Source: Callorhinus ursinus
Lineage: Eukaryota > Chordata > Mammalia > Carnivora > Otariidae
Assembly (NCBI RefSeq): GCF_003265705.1
Contig: NW_020313159.1
Location: 333,393-397,392 of the forward strand
Length of the DNA: 64,000 nt
Reading direction: 5' to 3'
Positions 1 through 56,499 of this stretch are shown in pieces. The stretch's first letter is position 1. Each line of letters starts with the position of its first letter. The position numbers and the translations under genes were made by a program. The notes under the pieces were generated by a model, which saw nothing but the letters and a program-made list of their open reading frames with translations, was not told the origin of the DNA and made no database searches.

Positions 1-50
1 CCTGGCATGAGATAGGCACACATTTCCTCCTGAATAGGCTAATAACGAAT

Positions 51-205
51 CCTGAATTATTACTACACTGAACGTAACATCACTAGTACAAACATGTCAT
101 GTTGATTAAAAAGTTTTTTTTTTTTTTTAAAGATTTTATTTATTTGACAGAGGGAGACCGCTAGAGAGGGAACACAAGCAGGGAGAGGGAGAAGCAGGCT
201 CCCTG
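51..205. repeat. Local duplication, copy 1
   Basis: CCTGAATTATTACTACACTG and the rest of the 60-bp unique flank plus SINE tail/body match 1767-1956. Copy 1 keeps both SINE target copies, so it is the original insertion site. Confidence 0.85.
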
Positions 206-306
206 CCGAGCCGGGGGCCTGACGTGGGGCTCTATCCCAGGACCCTGCGATCATGACCTGAGTTGAAGGCAGTTGCTTAACGGACTGAGCCACCCAGGCC
301 CTCCCC
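119..306 (-). mobile_element. SINEC, antisense to DNAJB6
   Basis: T-run then AAAGATTTTATTTATTT; head end ACTGAGCCACCCAGG. Target duplication TAAAAAGTTTTTT at 107-119 and 307-319. Its left flank and body recur at 1767-1956. Confidence 0.95.
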
Positions 307-522
307 TAAAAAGTTTTTTAAAATCTGTTTTTAGTAGAAATTGAAGAAAAACTTTCATAAAACGTTAGTGGTTGTGCATGGAACCCTATTAACGAAATCT
401 CATTGCTTTACAGGGTGACCTTAATTCAGGGTGTTCCTGAATCTGTCTTCCCTTGACTTCTCTCCTTCATTCCTACTGTCATTTTTCTGATTCAGACATG
501 GATTTCATTTGAGATATCTTTT

Positions 523-715
523 TTTTTTTTTTAAGATTTTATTTATTTATTTGAGAGAGAGAGAATGAGAGAGAGCACGAGAGGGAAGAGGGTCAGAGGG
601 AGAAGCAGACTCCCAGCCGAGCAGGGAGCCCGATGCGGGACTCGATCCCGGGACTCCAGGATCATGACCTGAGCCGAAGGCAGTCGCTCAACCAACTGAG
701 CCACCCAGGCGCCCC
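523..715 (-). mobile_element. SINEC, 'GAGCACGAGAGGGAAGAGGG' subtype
   Basis: Target duplication TGAGATATCTTTT at 510-522 and 716-728. Little diverged. Confidence 0.96.
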
Positions 716-1766
716 TGAGATATCTTTTAAATGGATCTTTCCCATCACCATCCAATCATACTTTCTTTAGAAGTTGTCGTGTCTTGTACATACAAGTGAT
801 TTTCTCAGATACACCCCTGATAAATCATTGCTTAAAAAGCCTTTTGCTTATAAGTTGAGAAGTCCTATGTCTTTGGCATGTTCTAAAATTATTCTTGAAT
901 TGTATCTTTCTTCCTTGAGCCTCCCAGGTAAGCTCAGTACTAAAGTCTTGCCTTACTAGTTGCTTCTCACATGGGCCATGTGCTTTTATAGTTTTGTCTG
1001 TGCATATGCTGTCACTTCAGTTGGAGATAATTTTGCCTCTCTGCACAGGGAACTTTTCTGTTTTCCAGCTCTTCAGGAAGTGGCAGTGTTGTTTTACGCT
1101 TTCTTTGCCCCAGTGTCTCCATACCCTCTCCCCCACACTCTTGGCATATTTGTGTTAACTGTCCATGACTAAGTTGTTCACTTGTCTGCTAAACTTGGTG
1201 CTTACTCCCAAAGCTAGCATACGACTGTTATAAATAGTAAATTTGTATGACTAAATTCACTCAGAATTATGTCATTGTTTTCATTGAGTGTAACTGTTGA
1301 TGGTAGACTTGTTATCAGAAAGATTTTAGTTGATGAGAACAGTGGGCCAGCATCACCAAGGGGGAATGGATGAGGCAAGCTGTGCAGCCCCCTTGTCGGA
1401 AGAGCCACGGTTGCACAGAGGCAGGAATGAGAGCAGGACAGGGACCAGAGACTCAAAAAGACAGGCGCAGACTGCAGTTGACGTTGATGATTGAATTCAG
1501 GAATGTGTCTTAGGAGAGTTGACCTAGCACTGATGATCCAGGTTCAGAGAAGTACGGTAGGTAGTCTTGTTACCTTTCGTTGGTGACGCTTGGACCGTCC
1601 TTGTGCCATCTGTGCTGGATTCTGGGTACTAAGGAATTGCAGCCTTGGAGCTTGCTCAAAGCAGGGATCAGGGCAGTGTTCTTAGGAAGAACTGCCATGA
1701 AATGTAAGGCCTTGTTAGTCGAGAGAGTGAAAAATTCATGAAAATAAAGCCCCTGAATGTTTGAAG

Positions 1767-1956
1767 CCTGAATTATTACTAAACTGAATGTAACGTCACT
1801 AGTACAGACACGTTATGTGGATTAAAAATTTTTTTTTTTTTAAGATTTTATTTATTTATTTGACAGAGGGAGATAGCTAGAGAGGGAACACAAGCAGGGG
1901 GAGTGGGAGAGGGAGAAGCAGGCTCCCGGCTGAGCAGGGAGCCCTGTGCGGGGCTG
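1767..1956. repeat. Local duplication, copy 2 (truncated in the SINE)
   Basis: CCTGAATTATTACTAAACTG begins the match. It ends inside the SINE at GCGGGGCTG, where unrelated sequence starts. Confidence 0.85.
1829..1956 (-). mobile_element. SINEC fragment lacking its head, part of a local duplication
   Basis: Tail and body present, broken off at GCGGGGCTG; no right target copy. Left flank matches that of the SINE at 119-306. Confidence 0.93.
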
Positions 1957-3907
1957 TGGAAGAGAAATTCAGCCTGCGTTGTGTAACCTGAACCAGGGAC
2001 CAAAGTGTGACAACTCCCTGGAGGCCCCGCTCTTCAGCGGAAAGAATCCAAGAACTGTCCACTGTTGATGGCTGCTCCCTGGAGTTGGTTCAGGCAGAGA
2101 AAGTTGGACTAATTAGTAGTTACTGGTAGTGGGGATGGTTTATGAGGCAAAGTTGAAACTTGGTTACTTTAAAGGTCCTTTTATTTAACAAGGACATGCT
2201 GGTGTTGCTGGTTCAAGTCTGTGCTTTGAGAAGCACTAGGTTATTTTCACGATGATAATTTTCTCATTCTAGCACTTTTCCTACATTTGTTTGCTGGAAT
2301 TCTTTAAAAAGAATGTTGGCTCGGCAATTACTTGGTTGCGAATGTAGTTTGTACAGCACAGGGAGCGTAGTAAATTTTTGATTCTTGTGCTGGTGTGTGT
2401 GTTTTAAGTGCATGGCAGTCATTTTGATGGTCTGATTCCCTTCTAGTCGCCCGTGCTCCATCAGTTTTGTTCTGAGGTCCTCTGGACCTGGCTGTACTTG
2501 TTCTTTTTGACTTTTTGCCTTCCCCTGCCCCTTTGGCATGATTTCAGATTTATAGTAGAGTCATCAAGACACTAGGACAGTTTCCTGTCTACCTTTGCTC
2601 GGATTTTCCTTAATACTCTGTGTAACCACAGTCCGTTTATTGAAGCTAGGAGGTCAGCGTTGCTACAGTACTGTTAACTGTGAACTTGATTCGCATCCTG
2701 CCAGCATTCCACTGTTGGCCTTCTGCTCCGCACGCCAGTCCTGGAGCCCAGGTGGCATTTAGTTGCTGTTGATTCTTAGTCACCTCCACGATGTTAGAGT
2801 TCTAGTCTTGGGGTGTTTGTTTTTTTTTTTTTTTTTTTGGACCAGGCCTATACTTTTTGCTAGCATCTTTACTTACTTGCTCAGTAGCATGTCCTAGGCT
2901 CATCCTGTGCTTTTCCTGCCCCAGAGCCAGCATTACCAGTGAAGTCAGGTCTCACTCCATGTAATCCTCAGCCGAGCCGACTGTGTCCTTCATAGCCGGT
3001 TCTGTCCAGTGCGGACACCATATAGTATCTGCTGTGATAGGCCCAGCGTATTTATAGCTTACCTTGGCTGTAAGAGAAGAGGGTATGATTAAGAGGCTCC
3101 AGCAGTAGGAGGGGCTGGTGCCATTAAAGATAGAGAAAAGTTGAAGGGGTTTGGGATAGTTGGCAGACATATCAGACAGAACTGTGGATTACTTTGTGTG
3201 TGTGTATGTGGGGTGGGAGGGTGGGTAGCAGTGTTGAGGAAGGCAACAGTTTCCAGTCAGAAGCCTGGAAGCGGAAGGCAGAATTTACTAGAGAAAGACA
3301 AGGAGTGGGGTAGGGAGCATCCAGTGAAATTTGGTCTTGGTCTATTTGGGAGGTCTGTCACACTGCCAAGTAGCTATGTCAGGTAGTCATCTGTCTATTC
3401 ATGTCTGAAGTGCCAAAGAGAGACCTAGGATTGGAGCTTAAATTTGGGAATCATTGCGAAATAGTTGGTATTTGCATAATGGGAGTGTTTGAAAACACAT
3501 GAGTGTAGCATGAGAAGAGGGATCTGAACCCTAGCTTCCCTACTCTGTGTTCACAGGGCTGTCTGGGAGAACAGGGGATGGGACTGGAAAGCCCCCGTGT
3601 GCTGAGGGCTTTGGGGAGTCAAACTGCGCAAGATTTTCCTCTTGACCTTAGAGTAAGCTTCAAGTGGTGGTACTGGTGTTGGGGGTTAGACAGGACTGGG
3701 TGCAGGAGCAGAGAAAGGTGGAGGTACCAATAGCTTGTGCTGGAGAGAGGTGGTTGGAGGGTGAGGTTTTGGACTCTCCAGATGATTGGTCTCATTCAGT
3801 TCATTTGCATTTTCTTTTAGGCACGGCCTTTTAGAAAGAAACACGAATAGTCATCATTCAAGTGTTGCTTGTTTCCCAGGTTATGTTAAATTGATGGTGC
3901 TTGTGCA

Positions 3908-3928
3908 CCCCCCCCCCAAGGGGGGGGG
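3908..3928. repeat. C10-AA-G9 palindrome
   Basis: Ten C, two A, nine G in a row: a near-perfect foldback with a two-base loop. Confidence 0.9.
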
Positions 3929-4615
3929 CCTGTCCTGGGGAATATTTTAGGTAGTTAAGTAACCAGGGCATTTACCACCTGGCATGTTGAAGCCACATTT
4001 ACACCCACTTCTGCACTGACTGCCTTGAGGATCTTGCTGCCACACTACCATCCTCATTTGCACAAAGACAGGCACGTCCTTGCAGATAAAGAGAAACCAT
4101 TTGGACTTGAATCCAGCTTTGAAGTGGTACCAGGGACACCCTAGCAGTGGCATCTGACACACCACGTGACCTCTGACCACGTGTGGCTCTGGTGATGGTT
4201 TGGCTGTTAGAAAGTGAGAGTCTGGTCCTGAGATTTCTCCCTTTGTTGCGTGTTGGTAACAATGGGTTGACCTGCCCTTTCACTGCTGGGCACTCCCAAG
4301 ATGCCCGCAGATGCATGCAGCAACAGCTGGGGCCCACAGGAGACTGTAATCTGGTGTAGTTAATTATTAGCTCTTTCAAGTGGAGATGTTAGGATGCTGA
4401 TTTTTCTGCTGTTTCTGGCTGCCCTTGCCTTGTGGGTAGTGGTCAGGTTTTTACTTCCTGAAGATAAAGCTTGCTGTGCTTCTAGGTCATGAGAATTGGG
4501 GACCTCTTCTGTGGCTAGTAATTTTGAGACTGAACTTGGCCACTGTCACTGGCCGGCCAGTTTGTTTGAGTGTTCTAACTACCAGCAAGGAAACCTTTTT
4601 AAAATTGGGTGCTCA

Positions 4616-4809
4616 GGGGCGCCTGGGTGGCTCAGTCGTTCAGCGTCTGCCTTCGGCTCAGGTCACGATCCCGGGGTCCTGGGATCGAGCCCCACATCGG
4701 GCTCCCTGCTCCGCAGGAAGCTTGCTTCTCCCTCTCCCACTCCCCCTGCTTGTGTTCCCTCTCTCGCTCTGTCTCTCTCTGTCAAATAAATAAAATCTTT
4801 AAAAAAAAT
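4616..4809 (+). mobile_element. SINEC, sense orientation
   Basis: Head GGCGCCTGGGTGGCTCAGTC, tail AAATAAATAAAATCTTT. Target duplication AAAATTGGGTGCTCA (4601-4615) and AAAATTGCGTGCTCA (4810-4824). Confidence 0.97.
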
Positions 4810-5754
4810 AAAATTGCGTGCTCACTTCCATGTTGTGTAACTGATTGCATTTCAAACAAATACTTTAATAGTTTGCGTTGAACATATTCAAACAGAATTG
4901 CAAAACCTATATTGTGCACAATCATGTTCTCATGGGTACGTCGTCCTGTTACTGTAGAGGCTCATGGCAGGCTGCCCCAGGACGGGCCACTTTTGCCTAG
5001 AGATTATGTCGGAGTTAAAAGTAATCAAAACCCAGCAGATGCGGGAAAAGGCCCTCTGCCTCCCCCTCAACTGCTTTAATTTACATTGGAAAGGAGAGCC
5101 TGTGCCAGGAAGAGCTCTATTGACAGAGACTCCCCTTTACCTAAGGAAACGCAGAGCAACCTTGTGTTTCCAAACCTCTCCTCTCTGCTTCTTGCTAATG
5201 GTCTTCCTCCCCTTCCTGTCCTCAGACCCCCCCCCCCCCGCAGCTCCTAGAAGCTTCCTGTTGCCTGCCTGCCTGTGAATTTCCTGTCCATGCCTGTTAC
5301 ATTCAGTTTTCTCCTGTCGATGTGGCTGTGGCTGAGTCCCCTTGGAAGGGTCACAGGACAGAGGAGGAGGTCTTCCTCCCAAGTAACATTCTCTTTCTTC
5401 TGTGTCTGTCACAGCTAATTACCAGAAAATAGTCACCAAATAGTTTTCTCTCCTTAATTTGTAATTTAAAAAAATCCTGGGAATCTATTTGAGAAAAGTA
5501 CATATTTTGATGTTCTTAAATGGTAAGTCTTGTTCAAATCCGTTCTGAGTTCTTAACCTTCCAACCTCTAGAACTGTTATTGCTGTATTTGAGGTTCTAC
5601 ATCCTTTTCTAAATTTCTCCCTTCACCAGGTGATCAGATTGATACATGATATTTCAACTAAATATATCCTGCATGAGACCTTTGACCCAAGGGCTTTTTG
5701 AAAATGAGTTTTGTTTCTAGTCGTTCGTTTCTGGTTTTGTGATACTGTTTTCCT

Positions 5755-5949
5755 CTTTTTTTTTTTTTTTTTTTTTAAGATTTTATTTATTCTTTGACAG
5801 TGATAGAGGGAACACAAGCAGGGGGAGTGGGAGAGGGAGAAGCAGGCTTCTCGCAGAGCAGAGAGTCCGATGTGGGGCTTGATCCCAGGACCCCAGGATC
5901 ATGACTTAGCCGAAGGCAGACCCTTAAGGACTGAGCCACTCAGGCACCC
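5755..5949 (-). mobile_element. SINEC, antisense
   Basis: Long T-run tail and AACACAAGCAGGGGGAGTGG box. Target duplication GTTTTCCT at 5747 and 5950. Confidence 0.94.
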
Positions 5950-6050
5950 GTTTTCCTTTTTTATTCCATTGTTTTTGTAAGCATTACAAAGCTTAGCTGT
6001 TTTAAGTTTTGCTTGGCCAAATGGGCACATGTTTGATAAGAACATGGATT

Positions 6051-6107
6051 TTCCCTTCCTTTCCCTTCCCTTCCCCCCCTCCCTCCCTCCCTCCCTCCCT
6101 CCTTCCT
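6051..6107. repeat. CT-rich (TTCCC/CCCT)n tract
   Basis: Pure pyrimidine microsatellite next to an antisense SINE tail. Confidence 0.9.
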
Positions 6108-6303
6108 TAAGGATTTTATTTATTTTTTAATTTTTTTTATTTGACAGACACAGCAAGAGAGGGAACACAAGCAGGGGGAGTGGGAGAGGGAGAAGCAGGC
6201 TTCCTGCCGATCAGGGAGCCCGATGCGGGGCTCGGTCCCAGGACCCTGGGACCATGACCTGAGCCGAAGGCAGACGCTTCACGACGGAGCCACCCAGGCG
6301 CCC
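6108..6303 (-). mobile_element. SINEC, antisense, beside a CT-rich tract
   Basis: Complete element ending CACCCAGGCGCCC. Tail abuts the (CCCT)n tract at about 6051-6107, which may have grown from or served as its target. Confidence 0.94.
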
Positions 6304-6700
6304 CCAATGCTTTTTTAATATGTCCCCTTTCAAGTTCTTTGTTCAGATTCTTGGAGGTGTTCTCACTCCTCCTGATGCTTTCCTCATATCTAGAGTTTGT
6401 CAGCTCCTCTCGAGCAGGGGTTGTGTTTTCTTCTGGAATCTATGTGACTTAGCTTGTAGAGACACTTAGTGCTCAGGTGTACCTGTATTGGCCTCACCAT
6501 CCCGGGGTTGTATTTGGTAGTTCTGCAGAGCGTGGAGCATCGCAGGAAAATGGAGGTAATAAGATTTCCTTCTGTACCTCTGACCGAGCCCTCAGGCTTC
6601 AAGTGCTCAGGGGGCCTCTTTCTCTGCAGCGGGTTGGAGAGAAACCTCTCTCCTCCCCCTTTCTTGTAATTACAGCCCTTTGGGAGCCACAGTACCAGGG

Positions 6701-6714
6701 TGGGTGGGTGGGGG

Positions 6715-6760
<46 letters not shown>

Positions 6761-6776
6761 TCTCTCTCTCTCTCTC
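6701..6776. repeat. (TGGG)n-(TG)n-(TC)n compound microsatellite
   Basis: About 20 TG units then nine TC units. It accounts for the HTHTH and VCVCV runs in overlapping open frames. Confidence 0.97.
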
Positions 6777-7004
6777 CAGTGCAGCTACTCTTTCCTGTGC
6801 TTCAAAAGCAAGTCCTGTCCTGAGAACACAGCCCCCCCCCCCCGAAATCTCAGGATTGCCACTTTTGGTGTAAACTCCTGGTTGTGTCTGCAACTTGAGC
6901 CTCTTTCTGGCAGCTCAGCTTCTTCAGATGTATTTGTTGGACTTTAACATCTCTAGGTATTTCAAGGTGGAGGTGGGGAATCTATTTTTAGATCATCTGT
7001 AGTA

Positions 7005-7200
7005 TTTTTTTTTTTTTTTTTTTTTAAGGATTTTACTTATTTGACAGAGAGCAAGAGCAGGAACACAAGCAGTGGGAGTGGGAGAGGGAGAAGCAGGCTC
7101 CTGCTGAGCAGGGAGCCCGATGCGGGGCTCGATCCCAGGACCCTGAGATCATGACCTGAGCCAAAGGCAGACGCCTAACAACTGAGCCACCCAGGCGCCC
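7005..7200 (-). mobile_element. SINEC, antisense, first of two adjacent copies
   Basis: T-run tail, complete head at 7200. Its right target copy (CCAATCCTGTGAT) was reused by the next SINE. Confidence 0.94.
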
Positions 7201-7213
7201 CCAATCCTGTGAT

Positions 7214-7412
7214 TTTTTTTTTTTTTTATAAAGATTCTATTCATTTTACAGGGAGATACACAGCGAGAGAGGGAACACAAGCAGGGGGAGTGGGAGAGGG
7301 AGAAGCAGGCTCCCCACTGAGCAGGGAGCCCGATGTGGGGCTCAATCCCAGGACCCCGGGACCATGACCCGAGCCGAAAGCAGACACCCAACGACTGAGC
7401 CACCCAGGCGCC
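7214..7412 (-). mobile_element. SINEC, antisense, second of two adjacent copies
   Basis: Perfect target duplication CCAATCCTGTGAT at 7201-7213 and 7413-7425. Confidence 0.96.
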
Positions 7413-7501
7413 CCAATCCTGTGATATTTTTGAATTATTCCTTGTGTCGAGCTCCTGGACTAGTAACGAGTAGATTTCATCTGCTTCCTCTGACCCTTTA
7501 T

Positions 7502-7661
7502 TAATTACTTGTTAGATTATTTGAGAGAGCGAGCATGAGCAGGAAGTAGATGCAGGACTCAGTCCTTTGACCCTGAAATCATGACCTGAGCCCCCTGAGA
7601 TGGTGACCTGAGCTGAAACCGAAAGTTCACTGCCCAACTGACTGAGTCACCCAGGCACCCC
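7502..7661 (-). mobile_element. Older, diverged SINEC, antisense
   Basis: Carries ATCATGACCTGAG, GAGCTGAAACC and ACTGAGTCACCCAGGCACC with many substitutions. Imperfect target duplication around GACCCTTT. Confidence 0.85.
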
Positions 7662-7755
7662 CTTTTGACCCTTTTAAATACAGAGTTTCTCTCTAAATGC
7701 TTGGCTGGTATATGTCAGTTTTGAGTCATGATGTAATGCTAGATTTTCTTTTTTA

Positions 7756-7980
7756 TTTTTATTTTTATTTTTTTATTTTTTTTATTATTTTTTTAAAGAT
7801 TTTATTTATTTATTTGAGAGAGAGAGAAGGAGAGATAGAGAGCACGAGAGGGAAGAGGGTCAGAGGGAGAAGCAGACTCCCTGCCGAGCAGGGAGCCCGA
7901 TGCGGGACTCGATCCCGGGACTCCAGGATCATGACCTGAGCCGAAGGCAGTTGCTTAACCAACTGAGCCACCCAGGCGCC
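7756..7980 (-). mobile_element. SINEC, antisense, long T-rich tail
   Basis: Perfect 17-bp target duplication CTAGATTTTCTTTTTTA at 7739-7755 and 7981-7997. 'AGCACGAGAGGGAAGAGGG' subtype, little diverged. Confidence 0.97.
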
Positions 7981-9171
7981 CTAGATTTTCTTTTTTAAAC
8001 TGTGGGTTGGTCCCCCAACGTTGGCAACAACTGTGTATGCATCTTGTTTTGAGCAGTGGAAAAATTGCTAGTTGTGGCATTATTTAACCTAGACATCGTT
8101 TAGCCTCGGCACGGTGGCCTTAGGAAGACTATGATTGCACGTACTCAGAGTCAGAGTGTCTCTGAGGTTTGATAGTTGAGTTTCTGGGGCCGCCATGGAA
8201 AGCCCAGCTTCAGCTGTGGGCAGAGCAGTCTGACCGAAGGCCCTGTTCTCCTGGTGAAGTTCATGTGTGCTGTCAGAGGATAGGCATGTTCTTCATAAGT
8301 TTTGGTCACTCGTTGAATGAAGTGTTTTACCCAAAGTTAAAGAGGTTAATTCATTAGATTTCACTTAAAGGGGCAGCATACATGTACCTGGTTTGTGGGA
8401 CCCAAGGCCCTTCCTGTTAGGGGTGGCAGAAGCAGAACGGATTCTCATTGACCTGCCCCGTGCATTGACATGGGTAAGTGTGAGGCAAATCTTGCTGCTA
8501 GTTTTCCATTGAAGGCGTGATCTGTAGGGACATTCTTTCATTAATATTGACAGCAGGGCATAATATGTTTGTTTGTGGATGGATGGGGGTGTGAAGCCAG
8601 AGGGTAAAGGTAGTCTGATAGCTGTGTTGTCAAAGACATTTCCTTTTTCTTTCCCAGGGACTTTGGGGAAAGGGGGGGGGGCGCATCAGCTCGTCCCCAG
8701 TCTTTGTGTGGTTCCCATGTTACAGGGACAGTGTGTTCATCCTGGTGGCTGTGCGGTCTTGCCCAATGCCTGGCACAGGAATGCACTGAATGAAGGAGGT
8801 AACCAAAGCTCCCTGAGCACGGCCCGTGTCAGGAAAACAAGATACTCAAAAAAGGGCCCGTCAGCTGGTGGTCAAGTGGGCCCTGAGTGTCTGCCTCAGA
8901 GTCACCTGTTAGTTTTATTTAGTTAAGGCAGCTATTATTAGGCTATTTCAGAGCTTTTTATTCTATATCGAGAAGGGTCTTAGGGCATAAGTCTTGGAAT
9001 CTGTTCGACAAGGGTCCAGCCTGACAGGCCAGTGGTTGGTGCTCAGGTGAGGTGACGTACCCCTCCCTCTCCTGCTGTGTTCTTTCCCCCATGATGAACC
9101 TAACCTTGGCAGTCCTGTCATTGACCATGGGTTTTCTAATTGCAGGACTCACTCCAACAGCCTGTTAAAAC

Positions 9172-53617
<44,446 letters not shown>

Positions 53618-54920
53618 ACGGACTGCAGCCACGCTCGCGCTGCCCGAGGCGGCGCCCAGGCCGGCTCCGTGTGGTAGTGCGCACGTTAGGTAGCGGCACC
53701 TGCTTTGCCCCTGTCCCGAGACCACACCTTCTCAGCACGGGGATGCGGAGGACGCCTCAGGCAGCGCAGGGACGGCAGGAGATGGGAGTGACGGTCGCGG
53801 GTGGCGGTGGTACAGGCGTGGCGCCTGCCTGGACTGCCCTCGCTTCTCCCGGCACTAAATCTGATCTCGTCTCCGCTGGTGGTTAAGGACCCAGCGCCTT
53901 CTTTTCAGCTGCTCAACGTGACACCAACTACTGAGATACTTCTAGCGTTAGGGGTGTGACAGGTGCCGGCAGATAACAGAGTGTGTGTTCTCGGAATGAC
54001 TTTCTTTCTTCATGGCGGTAGATTTCTGGGAGCCAGCACGTAGTTAAGGGCAGGGTGACCGAGCGGCATCGTGCACTGGGTCACAGCCTCCAGGGTGCTC
54101 GTCCTTCAGACCAGGGGGCGGGGCTAGACCTCCAAGCAGCTCTGCAGAGTGGCCTGGCCACATCCGTGGGGGCCCCGGAGGTGAATCACTTTAGATGTAA
54201 AGTCATTCCTTATATTTATCGTAGTTTTAATCTCTAGCCTGAACTTGACTTCAAATATTGTTTAAGTTTTGCTAAATCCCATCTTTTTTTCCTTGGACCC
54301 TTAATTCTTCTTAGCACATACACGGGATCCTACAGAATGTTGTTGGGTAAATGCCATCTCTGGGTCATAGTTTGGGTCACGCTGGGAAGAACAGAGGAGG
54401 TGTTCACACATACACTCTGGCAAGAAGATATGAACAAGGAGGCGGGAGGAAATGTTTCCATCTGTAAACATTGTCTCCTTTGCAAACTTTTTTTTTTTTT
54501 TCCTGGCAAGATTCTGTGCGGTTTCCTGTGCTTCTGCCTTTGCATGATCAGCTGTTTCTTAACCCTCTGTTACTGACTAGATCCTGCGTTGCCTTAACCT
54601 TCCTTGCATGTGCCCTGCCCGGGCCGTTCTCCGCCTCAACACGAGTGTGTGCTCACGTGGCGCGGCAGTGAGGGCCCCGGGCAGAGCCTGGGTGGGATTG
54701 AGGGGTGCCAGGGACTTGCATCTGTGGCCGTGTCATGGGCGTGAGAGCCAGAAATGAGTGCAGCCTTTAAGATGACTGTTGTGGAGAAGTTGGCTTTGTT
54801 TGGCTTTGCTGGGGAGGTGGTGTGGACTGGTGTTTACTGCTTATTGTGGAAAATGTGCCCATGAAGGCCTCATGTATTTTCAGTGCTGCCTACACAAATA
54901 AAACGTAAATGCAACGTGCT
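53618..54920 (+). other. DNAJB6: DNAJB6 long-isoform 3' UTR
   Basis: Non-coding sequence from the TAG at 53617 to just past AATAAA at 54897-54902. About 1.3 kb, GC-rich at first, then mixed. The frames open inside it are short and not conserved-looking. Confidence 0.7.
54897..54902 (+). promoter_or_regulatory. DNAJB6: AATAAA poly(A) signal, long DNAJB6 isoform
   Basis: First canonical hexamer after the exon 10 stop, followed by T/GT-rich sequence. Likely the end of the gene. Confidence 0.65.
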
Positions 54921-56499
54921 ACTGCTCATGTGACGTCATTATTGATATCTGCACGTCGCCCTGTTATCAGTAATTAAAAGTAAAAACCGTTCTTGTCTAT
55001 CATTTCAGTTAGGAGCGATCCAGTGCTATTTGGGGCAGGCAGGAGGCTGGATTCAGGAGACTGTAAGATGGGGTGTTGTGTGAGGGACAACCCCCCACTG
55101 AGCTGACCTCATGTGAGACCGGCGGCCTGGCTGGCAGGGAGGGGGACAGCGGAGGGTGTGGGGGGCAAGAGCTGTTCCGCTCGTCCAAGCTGTGGGTGCA
55201 GCGTGACAAGGGCCATGCTGGAAACCATGCGATTCTGGGTTAAAGAGGCCCACTTGCAGGACCTAGAGCCTCTCGCAAGGAGTCGTTTGGTCTGTGGATA
55301 TGTCTCCGATGCTCGCACACAGGGATCTGCTGTTGGCACCTGGGGAGGGCGTGAGGCAAGTTTCATCGCCTTCGCCCCTCACTGTGCTTTGAGGCCAGTC
55401 ACGTCGGGACACAGCTTCTGTGGGATGGTGCCTTCCAGGCACGCCTGGAGCCAGCTTCCATCTGGCTCCGGGCCCCTGGTCCTCACATGGCCCTGCAGGT
55501 GGGCAGCCCACGTCACGTCCACAGGATGCTCGCCCTAATGCTTCCCTTGGTGAACAGATGCCCCACAGGCCCGGGGAGCAGGGTAGGTGCCTGCTTCCCA
55601 GGTCGTGGGGCACAGCGCACTGAGGTCCCTCGGCCTGTGCGGAAGAGTGTGAGCTCACACCCCTGCTCCTGGGGAGTCTGCTCCACCACCTCAGAAGGCG
55701 GGGTGCTGTGCAGAGGGCCGGGGTGCTGGTGCCGGTGCTGACGCTGATTCTCAGCAGGCAGCTGTCGAAGGGCGCTGGGGCCTGCTGACCTCCTGGAGGG
55801 GCTTCTTGGGTGCTGAGCAGACATTGAGGGTGTTGGAAGGCACCCCTCCCCCCCCCACAGCATCCTAACCTGGAAGGGGCCCGTTTGGGGACAGAGCTTT
55901 TGGGACCGGGTTGGGAGGTGGTCCTGCTGTGAGGAACCGCCCCCCACACACCCAGGGCTGTCCGCCAACCCCTTGCCCCCGTGTGAAGAGGATTAAGGGC
56001 TGCAGAGCTCACTTTGAACAGATATGTACACACTTTTATTTTGAAATCCTTGCACATGCATGGGAAATTATACGTACGGCGCCCAGGGGTCCTGTGTGGC
56101 CGCACCTGGTCCCCGGAGTGGTAGGGCAGCAGTAGAACCAGGAATGTGACACGGCACCATCTGGCAAGGGGGGCCATGACGTTGCTAACCACACCCCCAG
56201 GGCTATGACGTGGCCTCTTGCTGCCGAGCACGACGGAGGCTCAGGTGCAGAACCTTCCGTCTGCTCGCTGTCTCAAGGGCCACCGGCCCCCCACACCCGC
56301 TGGGCACCTGCTGCCCGTGTCCGGTTCCCGCGTTGCTGGGGTGAGAATGAGGCTGGGCTCAGATGGTCCTCCAAGGAGCCCCTGCTGCCAGGGGGCTGTC
56401 CCAGGCCCTGCGGCAGCGTCGGGCTTGCGGCCCCTTCCCGGGTCCCCGTGGCTTGGACTGGCTTCCTCCGTGTCCCTGCGGCTCCTGCGGACCCTGCCC

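Larger units (their letters stand above)
1..9145 (+). other. DNAJB6: 3' part of DNAJB6 intron 1
   Basis: No coding exon recognised. Holds ten of the SINE copies listed below, a local duplication (51-205 / 1767-1956), a (TG)n(TC)n tract, a CT-rich tract at about 6051-6107 and a C10-AA-G9 palindrome. Sequence around 2550-2790 resembles an ancient L1 remnant (low confidence). The rest looks unique. Confidence 0.8.

Noticed and set aside
51..306. 3' transduction by the SINE to explain the 1767-1956 copy
   Set aside because: No new poly(A) or target duplication borders the copied flank; plain duplication fits better.
4616..4690. tRNA-like heads (GGCGCCTGGGTGGCTCAG) as tRNA genes
   Set aside because: These are the tRNA-Lys-derived 5' ends of SINEs, not folded functional tRNAs.
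4476..4793. Frames such as GAWVAQLVKRLPSAQVMIPG seen many times
   Set aside because: All are translations of SINEC copies in either orientation.
6390..6947. Overlapping 156- and 167-codon frames
   Set aside because: Extended by the (TG)n(TC)n microsatellite; no conserved content.
55263..56231. 322-codon minus-strand open frame as a gene
   Set aside because: Low-complexity Pro/Ser/Arg/Gly-rich product, no domain recognised, overlapping open frames on both strands; high GC explains it.
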